Origin: Paenibacillus sp. Soil750
Lineage (GTDB): Bacteria > Bacillota > Bacilli > Paenibacillales > NBRC-103111
Length of the DNA stretch: 64,000 bases
Assembly (NCBI RefSeq): GCF_001428045.1
Contig: NZ_LMSD01000041.1
Span: 251,847-315,846, forward strand
Direction: 5' to 3'
Both the position numbers and the translations under genes were made by a program. Shown piece after piece: positions 55,959-64,000 of this stretch. Under the pieces are notes generated by a model. That model ran no database searches, was not told the DNA's origin, and saw only the letters and a program-made list of their open reading frames with translations. Position 1 is the stretch's first letter; every line of letters begins with the position of its first letter.

Positions 55959-55984
55959 GTTTTCGGTAGCCGAAAACTTATACT
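55959..55984 (+). promoter_or_regulatory. Perfect inverted repeat and -10 box before the GH15 gene
   Basis: GTTTTCGG-TAG-CCGAAAAC (55959-55977) is a perfect 8-bp palindrome with a 3-nt centre, directly followed by TATACT (55979-55984). It overlaps the spacer region and looks like a repressor operator, or the -35/-10 interval of a regulated promoter. Confidence 0.5.
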
Positions 55985-56023
55985 TTCTATTGTGGTGAAA
56001 AATACGAACTAGGAGGTTTAACC

Positions 56024-58783
56024 ATGGTCCTTATGCGCACTTATAAATCTAAGCTGGCACTATTTCTTGCCGTAGTGTTAACACTAAGTTTATTGCTTAT
56101 TTCAGTGCCAGTCTTTGCCCTGACCTCTCCCACTTCGCAGTCTATTACGAGCCTCTATATGTCCAACTGGACGAATGCCATGAATATTTGGATGGCTAGC
56201 AAGCTGTCTCAGAATGACACGGGCACGTTCGGACCAAGGATTGGCGAGATGCGGATCAGCGATGATTATACGACGAATCAAATCGTTGATTACTCAAGCT
56301 TTTTCCGAAATGAAACCAGCTCGACCAAATATGATCAGCCGCATAATTTCAATTCTGAAGCTTATTACGATAACAACGGGATTTTACGTACCAAATATTT
56401 GGATTATAGCGGCACTAACATGCCGATTACGGTAACGAAGGATTTTGCTATGGTGCCAAATGATAATTTCACGGTTGCAACCTTTACGTTTACGAATCCA
56501 ACAGGCTCTGCTATTGATTACAACATGTTGGAGCAAATTCATGTCAACAATAAAACCAAGGGAGGCACGAATCAAACGAATACGGGCTCCTACGATGCAG
56601 CGCGGAATACCTTATTCGTCAACATGAGCAATTCGGGACAGTATTATGTCGCCCTTGGCGCTTATCAAACAATGGATGGTTATCAGGTGGCTGACGATAC
56701 GCAGTCCTCGCTAGCTGCCTCTGATGTTGCGGCATGGTACACCTTCGACAACAACGGAACCGTTAAGAACAACGCTAGCAAGACAGCTGTAGACATCAGT
56801 GTAGCGTTTCAGGATCGATTTACGATTCCGGCAAACAGCTCAGTCACGCGTTCTTTTGTAGCAACAGTGCGCAATTCACTTGCGAATGCACAAAGCTCGA
56901 TCGATACGGCGCGAGCACAAACAGCCTCCTATTGGTTTACCCAAACCGGAACTTCTTACACAAATTGGTTAACAGGAACCGGTAAACAAACCGTCAACTT
57001 CACGGATACCGGCATCAACGATACGTATAAACGCGGCTTAATTACGATCAAGAACTCCATTCAGCCAACTTCCGGAGCAATGCCGGCAGCAACGAATCCG
57101 ATCGCTTATGGGTATAAGGTTTGGGCAAGGGATTCAGCGGTGACGGCGATGGCGCTCGATCAAGCAGGCTTTACCGCTGAAGCGGAGAAATATTGGTATT
57201 GGCTGCAGGATCGCCAGCTATCTGACGGCAGCTTTAAGACCACGTTCGATTTATGGACTAATAATTATGTTTCTTTTGTCGAGCCTGAGCATGATTCCAT
57301 CGGCATTTTCTTAATCGGCGCTTACCTGCATTACGTAAAGACGGGAAATACGACTTTTCTCAACAACATTTGGACCAAATATAAAAAATCCGCTGATTTC
57401 ATTTGGTCGAATTTAGGGTCTGACCCGTATCAATTCGGCGTGCCGGATAATAGCATTTGGGAGGAGAATGTAGAGTACAACGCCTTCACACAAGCGGTCT
57501 ATGTAGCTGGTTTGGATGCGGCACAGTACATGGCGAGGGCGAAGAGCTTGAACAGCTTAGCCGACGATTATAATGGAGCAGCCAGTAAAATTCGTTCCAG
57601 TATTCAAAGAGAAGATACGTGGAATCCCAAAGGTTTGTGGAATGTCGTGAATAACTATTACAATCGGGCCGTAACAACATCCGGAGGCGCCAATACGTTG
57701 GTAGATGCATCATCAGCGGCGCTGATGGCTTATGGGGTAGTTGACGCCAATTCTTCACGGGCAAGCAGCCATAATAACAAAATAAAAACGAATCTGCAGC
57801 ATGATAACTATGGCATAGCCCGTTATGATGGGGATACCTTCTACTACACCGCATCATTCAGTCCTGCAGGTAATGAAGCGCAAAGCGATGAGCCATCATG
57901 GCCGCAGATGAGTCTCTATATGGCGCTCTATCATCTGGATCGTGGAGAAACAGCGAGTGCTCTTAATTATTTACAATGGGTCGTTTCCCGAACGGCGGTC
58001 GGCTATATGTCAGCGGGGGAAGCGGTATCACGGATTACACTCAAGCCGCTGCCGAGTACATCCGTTGAGCCTGTAACAGCGGCTTGGTTTGTCCTTACGG
58101 CTTTGCAGTATGAAGGGAAAGCGGATATTCGGATTACACCTCCGCAATCGAATAGCGGGGCATACAAAGCAATTACGGTTACAACAACCGTAGCCAATGA
58201 TCTGTCTCAATGGAGCAATGTTCCTTACTATATCGATAAGGTTTCAGACAGTTCATCAAGTTCTGCAGATACAGACATTAAGAGGGTATATGTTAGTAAC
58301 GATGCTAATAATCTATACGTCCGAATCAAAAATAATAGCGGTACCTTATCAGGCTTCAATACCACTCCGCGATTTGGAATGATGGTATACGCTGAGGACT
58401 TTAAGCACAGTGCAGCCTCGAGCAAATCAACAGGCATGTATGGAGGAACCTTAGATCGACCTTTCCAATATTTAGTTGGTCGTTGGAGTGATGGAACGAA
58501 TCTTTCTAAATTTAATGTTCAAAGCGGGAACTGGACATTTACCAACCATATTACAGGAGTCACCATTCCTCAGTGGGACACAACTACAGGCGAGATGGAG
58601 ATGGTCATTCCACTTAGCCAGTTAGCCAGCTCTGCGGTGGCTACAGGGGACTTTTCTAATTTAAATATTGTCTTAATACGTCAAAATCCAAGCACGCTAG
58701 CTTGGACGGAGGACGATAGAATTGCTCTGAATTATCGCATTACGACGACAGGTGAAGCTTGGTACTACGGCAACGTCGAGTAA
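56024..58783 (+). CDS. Secreted GH15 glucodextranase/isomaltose-type exo-alpha-glucosidase
   Basis: 919-residue secreted protein: signal peptide about 1-33; an N-terminal super-beta-sandwich (about 40-330); an (alpha/alpha)6 GH15 catalytic domain (about 340-710) with probable acid Glu480 or Glu481 in SIWEENVEY and base Glu682 in SVEPVTAAW; and a C-terminal beta domain (about 715-919) like the glucodextranase C-terminal module. It should release glucose from chain ends of dextran or isomaltooligosaccharides. AGGAGG lies 7 nt before the ATG. The GH66 neighbours favour alpha-1,6 rather than starch linkages; the exact specificity is inferred. Confidence 0.82.
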   Translation: MVLMRTYKSKLALFLAVVLTLSLLLISVPVFALTSPTSQSITSLYMSNWTNAMNIWMASKLSQNDTGTFGPRIGEMRISDDYTTNQIVDYSSFFRNETSSTKYDQPHNFNSEAYYDNNGILRTKYLDYSGTNMPITVTKDFAMVPNDNFTVATFTFTNPTGSAIDYNMLEQIHVNNKTKGGTNQTNTGSYDAARNTLFVNMSNSGQYYVALGAYQTMDGYQVADDTQSSLAASDVAAWYTFDNNGTVKNNASKTAVDISVAFQDRFTIPANSSVTRSFVATVRNSLANAQSSIDTARAQTASYWFTQTGTSYTNWLTGTGKQTVNFTDTGINDTYKRGLITIKNSIQPTSGAMPAATNPIAYGYKVWARDSAVTAMALDQAGFTAEAEKYWYWLQDRQLSDGSFKTTFDLWTNNYVSFVEPEHDSIGIFLIGAYLHYVKTGNTTFLNNIWTKYKKSADFIWSNLGSDPYQFGVPDNSIWEENVEYNAFTQAVYVAGLDAAQYMARAKSLNSLADDYNGAASKIRSSIQREDTWNPKGLWNVVNNYYNRAVTTSGGANTLVDASSAALMAYGVVDANSSRASSHNNKIKTNLQHDNYGIARYDGDTFYYTASFSPAGNEAQSDEPSWPQMSLYMALYHLDRGETASALNYLQWVVSRTAVGYMSAGEAVSRITLKPLPSTSVEPVTAAWFVLTALQYEGKADIRITPPQSNSGAYKAITVTTTVANDLSQWSNVPYYIDKVSDSSSSSADTDIKRVYVSNDANNLYVRIKNNSGTLSGFNTTPRFGMMVYAEDFKHSAASSKSTGMYGGTLDRPFQYLVGRWSDGTNLSKFNVQSGNWTFTNHITGVTIPQWDTTTGEMEMVIPLSQLASSAVATGDFSNLNIVLIRQNPSTLAWTEDDRIALNYRITTTGEAWYYGNVE

Positions 58784-58795
58784 GTTTCTAATAAC

Positions 58796-58827
58796 AAGAA
58801 CCCCTTAGCTTAGGCTAGGGGGTTCTT
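58796..58827. terminator. Bidirectional terminator between GH15 and protease genes
   Basis: AAGAACCCCTTAGC pairs with GCTAGGGGGTTCTT around TTAG. It lies between convergent genes. Confidence 0.85.
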
Positions 58828-58845
58828 GATTTGTTCATATTATCT

Positions 58846-61224
58846 TTACTTATGGATCCAAATTAATCCAGCAGAGTTGTCCTTGGCTTCACCAACGACT
58901 CGGAACTTTAATCCGAAATTCGGCACTAGGCGCCCGGCATCTGGAATCAATGTGTTCATATAAGTCTTGGCATCAGAGAATTCCTCAACGCCTTGCAGGG
59001 ACTTATACGTATACTCACCACGGGTAGGGTTGTTGATGTACCAAGCTGGTGTTTTATCCAGCGAGAAGGCTGCGTCCGCTACTTGATAACGTGTCGTTTG
59101 CGAGACAGAATCTTGTCCATCTTTCTTGAAAATCATCGCATCAGCGTGAGAGTCTACGACGCCAAGGAATCCTTGTCCAGGGTGGATACCGGTCCAGTTG
59201 TCCAAATAACTATCATCTGCGTACCACACAAGAAGTCCAGTATTGTATTTCACACCACGGCTAAAGGCAAGAGATTTATCAGACCCCGCGTAGTTTCTCC
59301 ACTCCAGGTAATAATAGTGCTTCTTGAATTCAATACCGTTCGAGGCGACAAAACCATCGAGGTTAAATTGAGATGCACCTTCGGCATCGTCGGAGAATAC
59401 GACTTGACCATTTACGGTTAATTTCGCATTATCCATAGCAAAACCATTCAACGCGAGCCCGCCATCTGTGACGTAGTCGAAGTGGAGGGTTACTTTTTTA
59501 CCAGCAAAATGGCTTAAATCATAGGACTTGTCTACCCAAGCTCCGTTCGTGGTTTCTGCACGTGCATCGCCATTCGTGTCATTGTCACCAATGATATCTA
59601 GGATTACTTGCTCATTGTAGGTCGATGCTGTAACCGTTAAGTAGTCATATTCGAACTCGACCTCATACAGCGTTTTAAAATCAAAAGTAGCTGTTTGTGC
59701 TTGGGTTAAATCAAACTCAGGCGTGGAAAGCGTCGTATGAAGATTGTCGCCTTTCGTGCTGTAATAATACTTAGCGCCGAATGCTGGTTGGATGCCTGTT
59801 ACTGCTTTATCTGGCAAAGTCACTTTGACGATACCTGGATTTTGCGATTTCGTTACACTCTGATCAATGATGGCAGCCTTACCTAATTTCGTAATATCGG
59901 AGGAATCAATTTCAGTTACATTGGCCCAGTTGCCACCCATGGTTTTCTGGAAGAACTCTTTATTTTGAGGTGAAAAAGAGCTAGGAGTTGTACCCGCAAT
60001 GTTGCCGTTCCAACTGCCACCGCTCATGATGGACCAAGAGGCAATTGGCTCACCTTGCCCGGAATATTGGGTATCATATTCATCCGGCAATCCTAAGTCA
60101 TGACCGTACTCATGAGCAAATACTCCCACAGCACCATCTTCAGGTTGGATTGTATAATCATAAGCAGCCATTCGGCCACCCCAATAATCTACACCTGCTG
60201 TCGTTCCAGGAATCGCATACACACTACTAAGTGTCCAACGATGAGACCAGATGGCATTATCGCCTAACTGACCACCGCCAGCTTCTTGGCCCGTACCCGC
60301 ATGAATAATCATCAGGTGGTCGACTAGACCGTCAGGTTCATTCTGATTGCCATCGCCATCCAAATCATATAAATCGAACTTATCATAGTCAGCTAGCTTA
60401 AGGCCGGTTGCAACTGCAGCATTCAGCGCGTCCTTCACAAGATCTCGAGGCCCTTTGGGGTTGAGGTTATCATGACCTCCTGCAGGGTTGTCATCACCGT
60501 ATTCGACGGCTTTACCTGGAACGGTTAACCAATCGGAGACATAGCCATCCACCGTATAGCTGCCACCGGATTGCTCTTCGTAGTATTGTTTGAAGGTTTT
60601 GATCTTAGAACCGTCGAATAAAGTGAAATCTTTATTGCCGAACATGAGCTGTTGATAATGATCTCGGTTGAAATCTTTGGCAAACATGAATCCAGGTTCT
60701 TGCTTGACATTGTTATGTTTAAAATCTGAGAATTCGGTCAAAAGAACAAGGACTTTATCCTCGCGTACGGGACCGTTGTAGGAATCTTGTTTGGCGGATG
60801 GAATAGGGATGCCATTAGGGAGACCATTCTTCAAATCCAGATGGCCTTTGTTTAACTGTGATAAAAGCTTATCTTTTTGCTTTGCAATGAACTCCTTCGA
60901 TCTTCTGTCGATCTCATTGCTTTGCTTGTCCACTTTGGTTGGAGCCATTTTGTTGTTCTTTACGGCAACATACGATTTGATAGCTTTACTGATTTGTTCA
61001 GGGGTAGCGCTTTTACTTAATAGACCTCGGTCCATTAAGCTTTTGGCCAGTCGGTCATCATCCACGATATTGAAATCGACCGGTGGTGCTTCAAGTGCCT
61101 CAACGTGGTCAGTTTCTGCAGCGAATGCAGATGTTGCTGTTGTGAAAGCGGCTGTTGAGAAAAGTCCTGCGGTTAAACTTGTTGCTAGTAAAACTCTAGT
61201 CATCTTTGAGGTGTAGTTTTTCAA
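58846..61224 (-). CDS. InhA-type M6 family zinc metalloprotease
   Basis: 792 residues, close to the ~795 of Bacillus immune inhibitor A. Signal peptide about 1-35, an N-terminal propeptide (to about 160), the M6 catalytic domain with [14 protein letters not shown] (His371, Glu372, His375 at the zinc site) and the Met-turn in [10 protein letters not shown], then beta-rich domains including a MAM/CBM-like one (about 500-650). The start is TTG, 6 nt after AGGAGGT. Secreted protease that degrades proteins outside the cell. Monocistronic; two dyads lie upstream (61276-61321). Confidence 0.92.
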   Translation of the reverse strand: MKNYTSKMTRVLLATSLTAGLFSTAAFTTATSAFAAETDHVEALEAPPVDFNIVDDDRLAKSLMDRGLLSKSATPEQISKAIKSYVAVKNNKMAPTKVDKQSNEIDRRSKEFIAKQKDKLLSQLNKGHLDLKNGLPNGIPIPSAKQDSYNGPVREDKVLVLLTEFSDFKHNNVKQEPGFMFAKDFNRDHYQQLMFGNKDFTLFDGSKIKTFKQYYEEQSGGSYTVDGYVSDWLTVPGKAVEYGDDNPAGGHDNLNPKGPRDLVKDALNAAVATGLKLADYDKFDLYDLDGDGNQNEPDGLVDHLMIIHAGTGQEAGGGQLGDNAIWSHRWTLSSVYAIPGTTAGVDYWGGRMAAYDYTIQPEDGAVGVFAHEYGHDLGLPDEYDTQYSGQGEPIASWSIMSGGSWNGNIAGTTPSSFSPQNKEFFQKTMGGNWANVTEIDSSDITKLGKAAIIDQSVTKSQNPGIVKVTLPDKAVTGIQPAFGAKYYYSTKGDNLHTTLSTPEFDLTQAQTATFDFKTLYEVEFEYDYLTVTASTYNEQVILDIIGDNDTNGDARAETTNGAWVDKSYDLSHFAGKKVTLHFDYVTDGGLALNGFAMDNAKLTVNGQVVFSDDAEGASQFNLDGFVASNGIEFKKHYYYLEWRNYAGSDKSLAFSRGVKYNTGLLVWYADDSYLDNWTGIHPGQGFLGVVDSHADAMIFKKDGQDSVSQTTRYQVADAAFSLDKTPAWYINNPTRGEYTYKSLQGVEEFSDAKTYMNTLIPDAGRLVPNFGLKFRVVGEAKDNSAGLIWIHK

Positions 61225-61275
61225 TAGGAGACCTCCTGCAAAATAGAGTATGAAACTGAAACTAATCTATGTATT

Positions 61276-61321
61276 TGACCTATGGTCATTTCAATTAAAT
61301 ACTAGATTCGACTAGTCTAGT
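61276..61321. promoter_or_regulatory. Two dyads upstream of the protease gene
   Basis: TGACC-TAT-GGTCA (61276-61288) and ACTAGA-9 nt-TCTAGT (61301-61321) are perfect inverted repeats in the divergent 308-bp region between the protease and GNAT genes. They are possible operators; nothing else is seen in this stretch. Confidence 0.35.
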
Positions 61322-61532
61322 AAGTGCTTATGGTCCTGCTCACATGGACCCACCCATTTATTTCCTAATTCGACATGATGGCTCTGATTTTGTCGTTTGA
61401 TAGAGTTGCGGATTACAAAAAAGGAAACGAGAACTTCCTCTCGAAATTGTATGAGCTATGCGTAAGTGGAGGGTGTGGGCAGGGCGGTACATTCGCTTTA
61501 ATTCCCACTTTTCCATAAAAGGAGGAATTCCC

Positions 61533-62018
61533 ATGTTCACATGTAGATCAGCAACTAACGAGGATTTCAACACAATTCGTTCCTTTCCGCGCAATGCGGA
61601 AGAGCTGTATTATATGTCACCTGTGCTGCAATACCCGCTTACGTCTGAACAACTCGTGGAGTCAACTAAGAATAGATTGCAGCAAACCGTCGTGGTGGAT
61701 GTGAAGGGGCAGATACAGGGGTATGCGAATTTGTATGGTTTAGAGGTAGATAAGCACTGTTGGCTTGGCAACGTCATTGTTTCTCCTGAAGCTAGAGGTA
61801 CGGGTGCAGCTGAATCTTTAATCCGCACAATGATTGCGAAAGCGACAGATGAGCTAAAGGTTCAAGAGTTGCATCTCGTTTGTCATAATGTGAACACACG
61901 AGGATTGATATTTTATACCAAGCTAGGGTTTAAGCCCTATTTGGTAGAGAAGAAAACGAATCATACGGGGCAAACCATAGCAGGCATACGGATGAAATTG
62001 TCTGTTACGGAACCGTAA
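61533..62018 (+). CDS. GNAT-family N-acetyltransferase
   Basis: 161 residues. The acetyl-CoA binding region reads LGNVIVSPEARGTGAAESLI, followed by HLVCHNVNTRGLIFYTKLGFKP, both classical GNAT motifs (A and B). ATG 61533 is 7 nt after GGAGG; the longer ORF from 61458 has no RBS. Substrate unknown. It may form an operon with the dihydrofolate reductase gene 24 bp downstream. Confidence 0.88.
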   Translation: MFTCRSATNEDFNTIRSFPRNAEELYYMSPVLQYPLTSEQLVESTKNRLQQTVVVDVKGQIQGYANLYGLEVDKHCWLGNVIVSPEARGTGAAESLIRTMIAKATDELKVQELHLVCHNVNTRGLIFYTKLGFKPYLVEKKTNHTGQTIAGIRMKLSVTEP

Positions 62019-62042
62019 ATCTAAGATAAGGCAGTGATCTCT

Positions 62043-62546
62043 TTGACAATTTCGTTCATAGTAGCCATGGACAAGAATCGCGTTATTGGTAAAAATAATG
62101 ACCTGCCGTGGCGTCTGCCCAAAGAGTGGCAGTATGTAAAGAAAACGACGATGGGACATTCAATCATTTTAGGGAGAAAAAATTTCGAGTCCATCGGCAA
62201 AGCGTTGCCAGGGAGACGGAACATCATCCTGACTAGGGATACGACCTATTCCGCCCAGGGATGCGAGATCGCTCATTCCGTTGCAGATGTACTAGCGATG
62301 TGCCGCGGAGAAGAAGAATTCTTCATTTTTGGCGGCGAAGAAATTTATCGTCTATTTTTACCCTATGCGGACAAGCTCTATATGACCAAAATCGATCATG
62401 AATTCGATGGGGATACTTACTTTCCAGAGGTTGATTATACGGAGTGGCAGGAGGTTTCTGTTGAACAAGGGATTACAGATGAATCGAATCCATATACGTA
62501 TTATTTTCATGTGTACACAAGGGTAAATACAGAGCTATTTGGTTAA
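62043..62546 (+). CDS. folA: Dihydrofolate reductase
   Basis: 167 residues; reduces dihydrofolate to tetrahydrofolate with NADPH. Motifs are IVAMDKNRVIGKNNDLPWRLPKE, of which NDLPW is the substrate site, plus ILGRKNFESIGK and the FIFGGEEIY region. The TTG start at 62043 is about 9 nt after AAGGCAG; a GTG at 62034 (170 residues) is possible. Length fits chromosomal enzymes. No thymidylate synthase gene is adjacent, unlike many Bacillales. Confidence 0.92.
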   Translation: MTISFIVAMDKNRVIGKNNDLPWRLPKEWQYVKKTTMGHSIILGRKNFESIGKALPGRRNIILTRDTTYSAQGCEIAHSVADVLAMCRGEEEFFIFGGEEIYRLFLPYADKLYMTKIDHEFDGDTYFPEVDYTEWQEVSVEQGITDESNPYTYYFHVYTRVNTELFG

Positions 62547-62565
62547 AAAAGAACCGGTGGTCTTT

Positions 62566-62871
62566 TTAACGAGTTAACACCTTGATACCCATCACAATAT
62601 TCCAGATAAAGACGACCAAATAGGCAACCCCGGTTAGTATCAACGGAATGATGAACTGGGACATGTGACCGCCATTAAATATGCTGTTTAAACCCAATAT
62701 CCAGGAGAGAATGAAGCCTGCAATGGGCAAGCAATGTGAGAGGAATGCCCATTTCGCATGATGCTTAACCTCACGGTCCATAACAACGAAATAAATAACA
62801 ATAGGCAAAAGAAAAGGAGCAAAAAATACGCTGAAATAGCTTAAAGCGGATAATATATGTCGGTTTTCCAT
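62566..62871 (-). CDS. DUF4870-family small membrane protein
   Basis: 101 residues with three hydrophobic segments; the N-terminus (LSALSYFSVFFAPFLLPIVI) and VKHHAKWAF are typical of the DUF4870 family. Function unknown. Convergent with the dihydrofolate reductase gene. Confidence 0.75.
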   Translation of the reverse strand: MENRHILSALSYFSVFFAPFLLPIVIYFVVMDREVKHHAKWAFLSHCLPIAGFILSWILGLNSIFNGGHMSQFIIPLILTGVAYLVVFIWNIVMGIKVLTR

Positions 62872-62962
62872 AAAAGCCTCCCATTTTCTAATTTGTTAGA
62901 TAAGAAGTAATACGCCTCGTATTGGATATTTATTACAAGACTTCTAATGGATAATATAAAAA

Positions 62963-62996
62963 GCCGTTCGCAAGGTCTTTTGACCTTAGGAACGGC
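62963..62996. terminator. Bidirectional terminator-like hairpin
   Basis: GCCGTTC pairs with GAACGGC, with an inner AGGTC/GACCT stem and AAAA/TTCT flanks. On the minus strand it ends the aldo/keto reductase transcript. Confidence 0.75.
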
Positions 62997-63056
62997 TTCT
63001 CGTTGTGCATATATTCTTTTATTAATGGGGGTAAGCTCTATCCATTGTTCAAATGA

Positions 63057-64000
63057 TTAGCGTGCTGGAGAGAAATCCGCGACTTTCTTCAAAATATCCT
63101 CGATTTGCTCCAATGTTTCTGCTCCGAGCGCAATATCAACAGCTTTCACGTTCTCTTCGATCTGCTCAGGCTTTGTCGCACCAATCAGTGCGGAGCTTAC
63201 GCCAGGTTGACGAAGCACCCATGCAATCGCGAGTTGTGCGATAGAGATATCCAGCCCTTGGGCAACTTGCTCAAGTTCATGAACGGTCTGTAGTACACGG
63301 TCATTCAGATAGCTGTTGATGACGCCATTTACGGAATCGTTCGCAGCACGACTATCGGCAGGGAGTGGCTGCCCCAACTTATATTTACCCGTTAGAATGC
63401 CTTGCGCAAGCGGTGAAAAGACAACCTGACCAAGCCCCTTGCGCTCGGATACAGGAAGTACTTCGCGCTCGATATAGCGCTCGAACATATTATAGATCGG
63501 CTGATTTGAAATCAGCGGACGTAGATGGAGGCGCTCAGCAATGCTTGCAGCCTCGGTGATTTGAGCACCGTTCCATTCGCTAACGGCAGGATAAATGATT
63601 TTGCCTTGCGTGACCAAATCGTCGAGCGCGCGAAGTGTTTCTTCCAGCGGTGTGTGAATGTCATACCGATGGCAGAAATAGATATCGATGTAGTCGACAC
63701 CAAGTCGTTTCAAGCTAGCATCACATTGCTCCATAATGTGCTTGCGGGATAATCCGCGATCGTTCGGACCTTCGCCCATCGGGAAATAGACCTTCGTCGA
63801 GAGCACATAGCTCGAGCGATCATATCCTTTCAGCGCGGCTCCCATCGCTTTCTCGCCTTCGCCACGATTGTAAGCATTCGCGGTATCGAAGAAATTAATA
63901 CCACTTTCAAAAGCTTTCGCGATGCAAGCATCAGCGGCTTTTTGCTCTGCGGCTGTACCGTATGTAAGCCAGCTTCCTAAGGCGATTTCACTTACTTTTA
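63057..64000 (-). CDS. Aldo/keto reductase, YghZ/KCNAB-like (5' partial)
   Basis: The gene runs off the right edge; 314 codons are visible, of which the first 51 precede an internal Met (63845) that could be mistaken for the start. The N-terminal residues (KVSEIALGSWLTYG) and catalytic tetrad are present: Asp and Tyr in FFDTANAYNRG, Lys in VLSTKVY, and His in YFCHRYD. This is an NADPH-dependent (beta/alpha)8 reductase of the potassium-channel beta-subunit-like group. A few N-terminal residues and the start are missing. Confidence 0.9.
   Translation of the reverse strand, partial: KVSEIALGSWLTYGTAAEQKAADACIAKAFESGINFFDTANAYNRGEGEKAMGAALKGYDRSSYVLSTKVYFPMGEGPNDRGLSRKHIMEQCDASLKRLGVDYIDIYFCHRYDIHTPLEETLRALDDLVTQGKIIYPAVSEWNGAQITEAASIAERLHLRPLISNQPIYNMFERYIEREVLPVSERKGLGQVVFSPLAQGILTGKYKLGQPLPADSRAANDSVNGVINSYLNDRVLQTVHELEQVAQGLDISIAQLAIAWVLRQPGVSSALIGATKPEQIEENVKAVDIALGAETLEQIEDILKKVADFSPAR

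Noticed and set aside
58993-59421. 142-codon plus-strand ORF
   Set aside because: It lies fully antisense to the InhA-type protease gene, lacks an RBS and has no recognisable motif.
60791-61216. 141-codon plus-strand ORF
   Set aside because: It is antisense to the protease propeptide region; Leu/Ser-rich sequence of the kind expected from a complementary frame.

Overview
The window reads like a Paenibacillus-type Firmicute chromosome. The signs are moderate GC, strong AGGAGG-type ribosome binding sites with frequent TTG/GTG starts, S-layer (SLH) anchored multidomain glycanases, several YesM/YesN two-component pairs, LplA/LplB/YtcP-type sugar importers without their own ATPase, an InhA-type metalloprotease, and Bacillus-like EcsAB and NhaK. 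I saw no rRNA, tRNA, CRISPR, transposase or prophage gene.

Layout. (1) 1-11.1 kb, xylan region: the tail of a solute-binding protein, a 2,094-residue SLH-anchored GH10 xylanase, a YesM/YesN pair, then a secreted GH30 glycanase behind a near-perfect CcpA (cre) site. (2) 11.1-17.2 kb, mixed: a small unknown gene, a gene-poor 0.9-kb stretch (decayed gene end, palindromic repeat element, strong promoter with a short terminated RNA and a 22-codon ORF), an EcsA/EcsB-like exporter, an NhaK-like antiporter and a DUF2306 membrane protein. (3) 17.2-33.5 kb, a glycan locus for a rhamnose-containing polymer: FAD oxidoreductase, an intracellular (alpha/alpha)6 glycosidase, secreted GH5, a two-permease plus lipoprotein importer, an SGNH esterase, a GH78 alpha-L-rhamnosidase and a YesM/YesN pair. 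Two nearly identical ~65-bp promoter/operator copies drive its two halves. (4) 33.5-38 kb: a two-gene unit coding for an unrecognised double ferritin-like protein and a TIM-barrel isomerase-like protein, then DinB-like and SelO genes. (5) 38-42.5 kb: a second copy of the repeat element, then a terminated leader RNA and the sulfonate operon ssuA-D-C-B. (6) 42.5-58.8 kb: a flippase, then a dextran/cyclodextran locus (YesN/YesM on the minus strand diverging from a binding protein, two permeases, intracellular GH66, secreted GH66 cycloisomaltooligosaccharide glucanotransferase-like enzyme and secreted GH15). (7) 58.8-64 kb: InhA-type protease, GNAT, dihydrofolate reductase, DUF4870 protein and an aldo/keto reductase cut by the window end.

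How it works together: each of the three glycan blocks pairs secreted depolymerases with its own membrane sensor kinase and AraC-type regulator. The second and third also hold an importer and cytoplasmic finishing enzymes; the first shows only the tail of a binding protein. Neither complete importer has a local ATPase, so a shared MsmX-type ATPase elsewhere is expected. The least explained items are the four-unit palindromic repeat element found twice, the twin operator, the two terminated short-RNA loci, and the ferritin-like/TIM-barrel pair.
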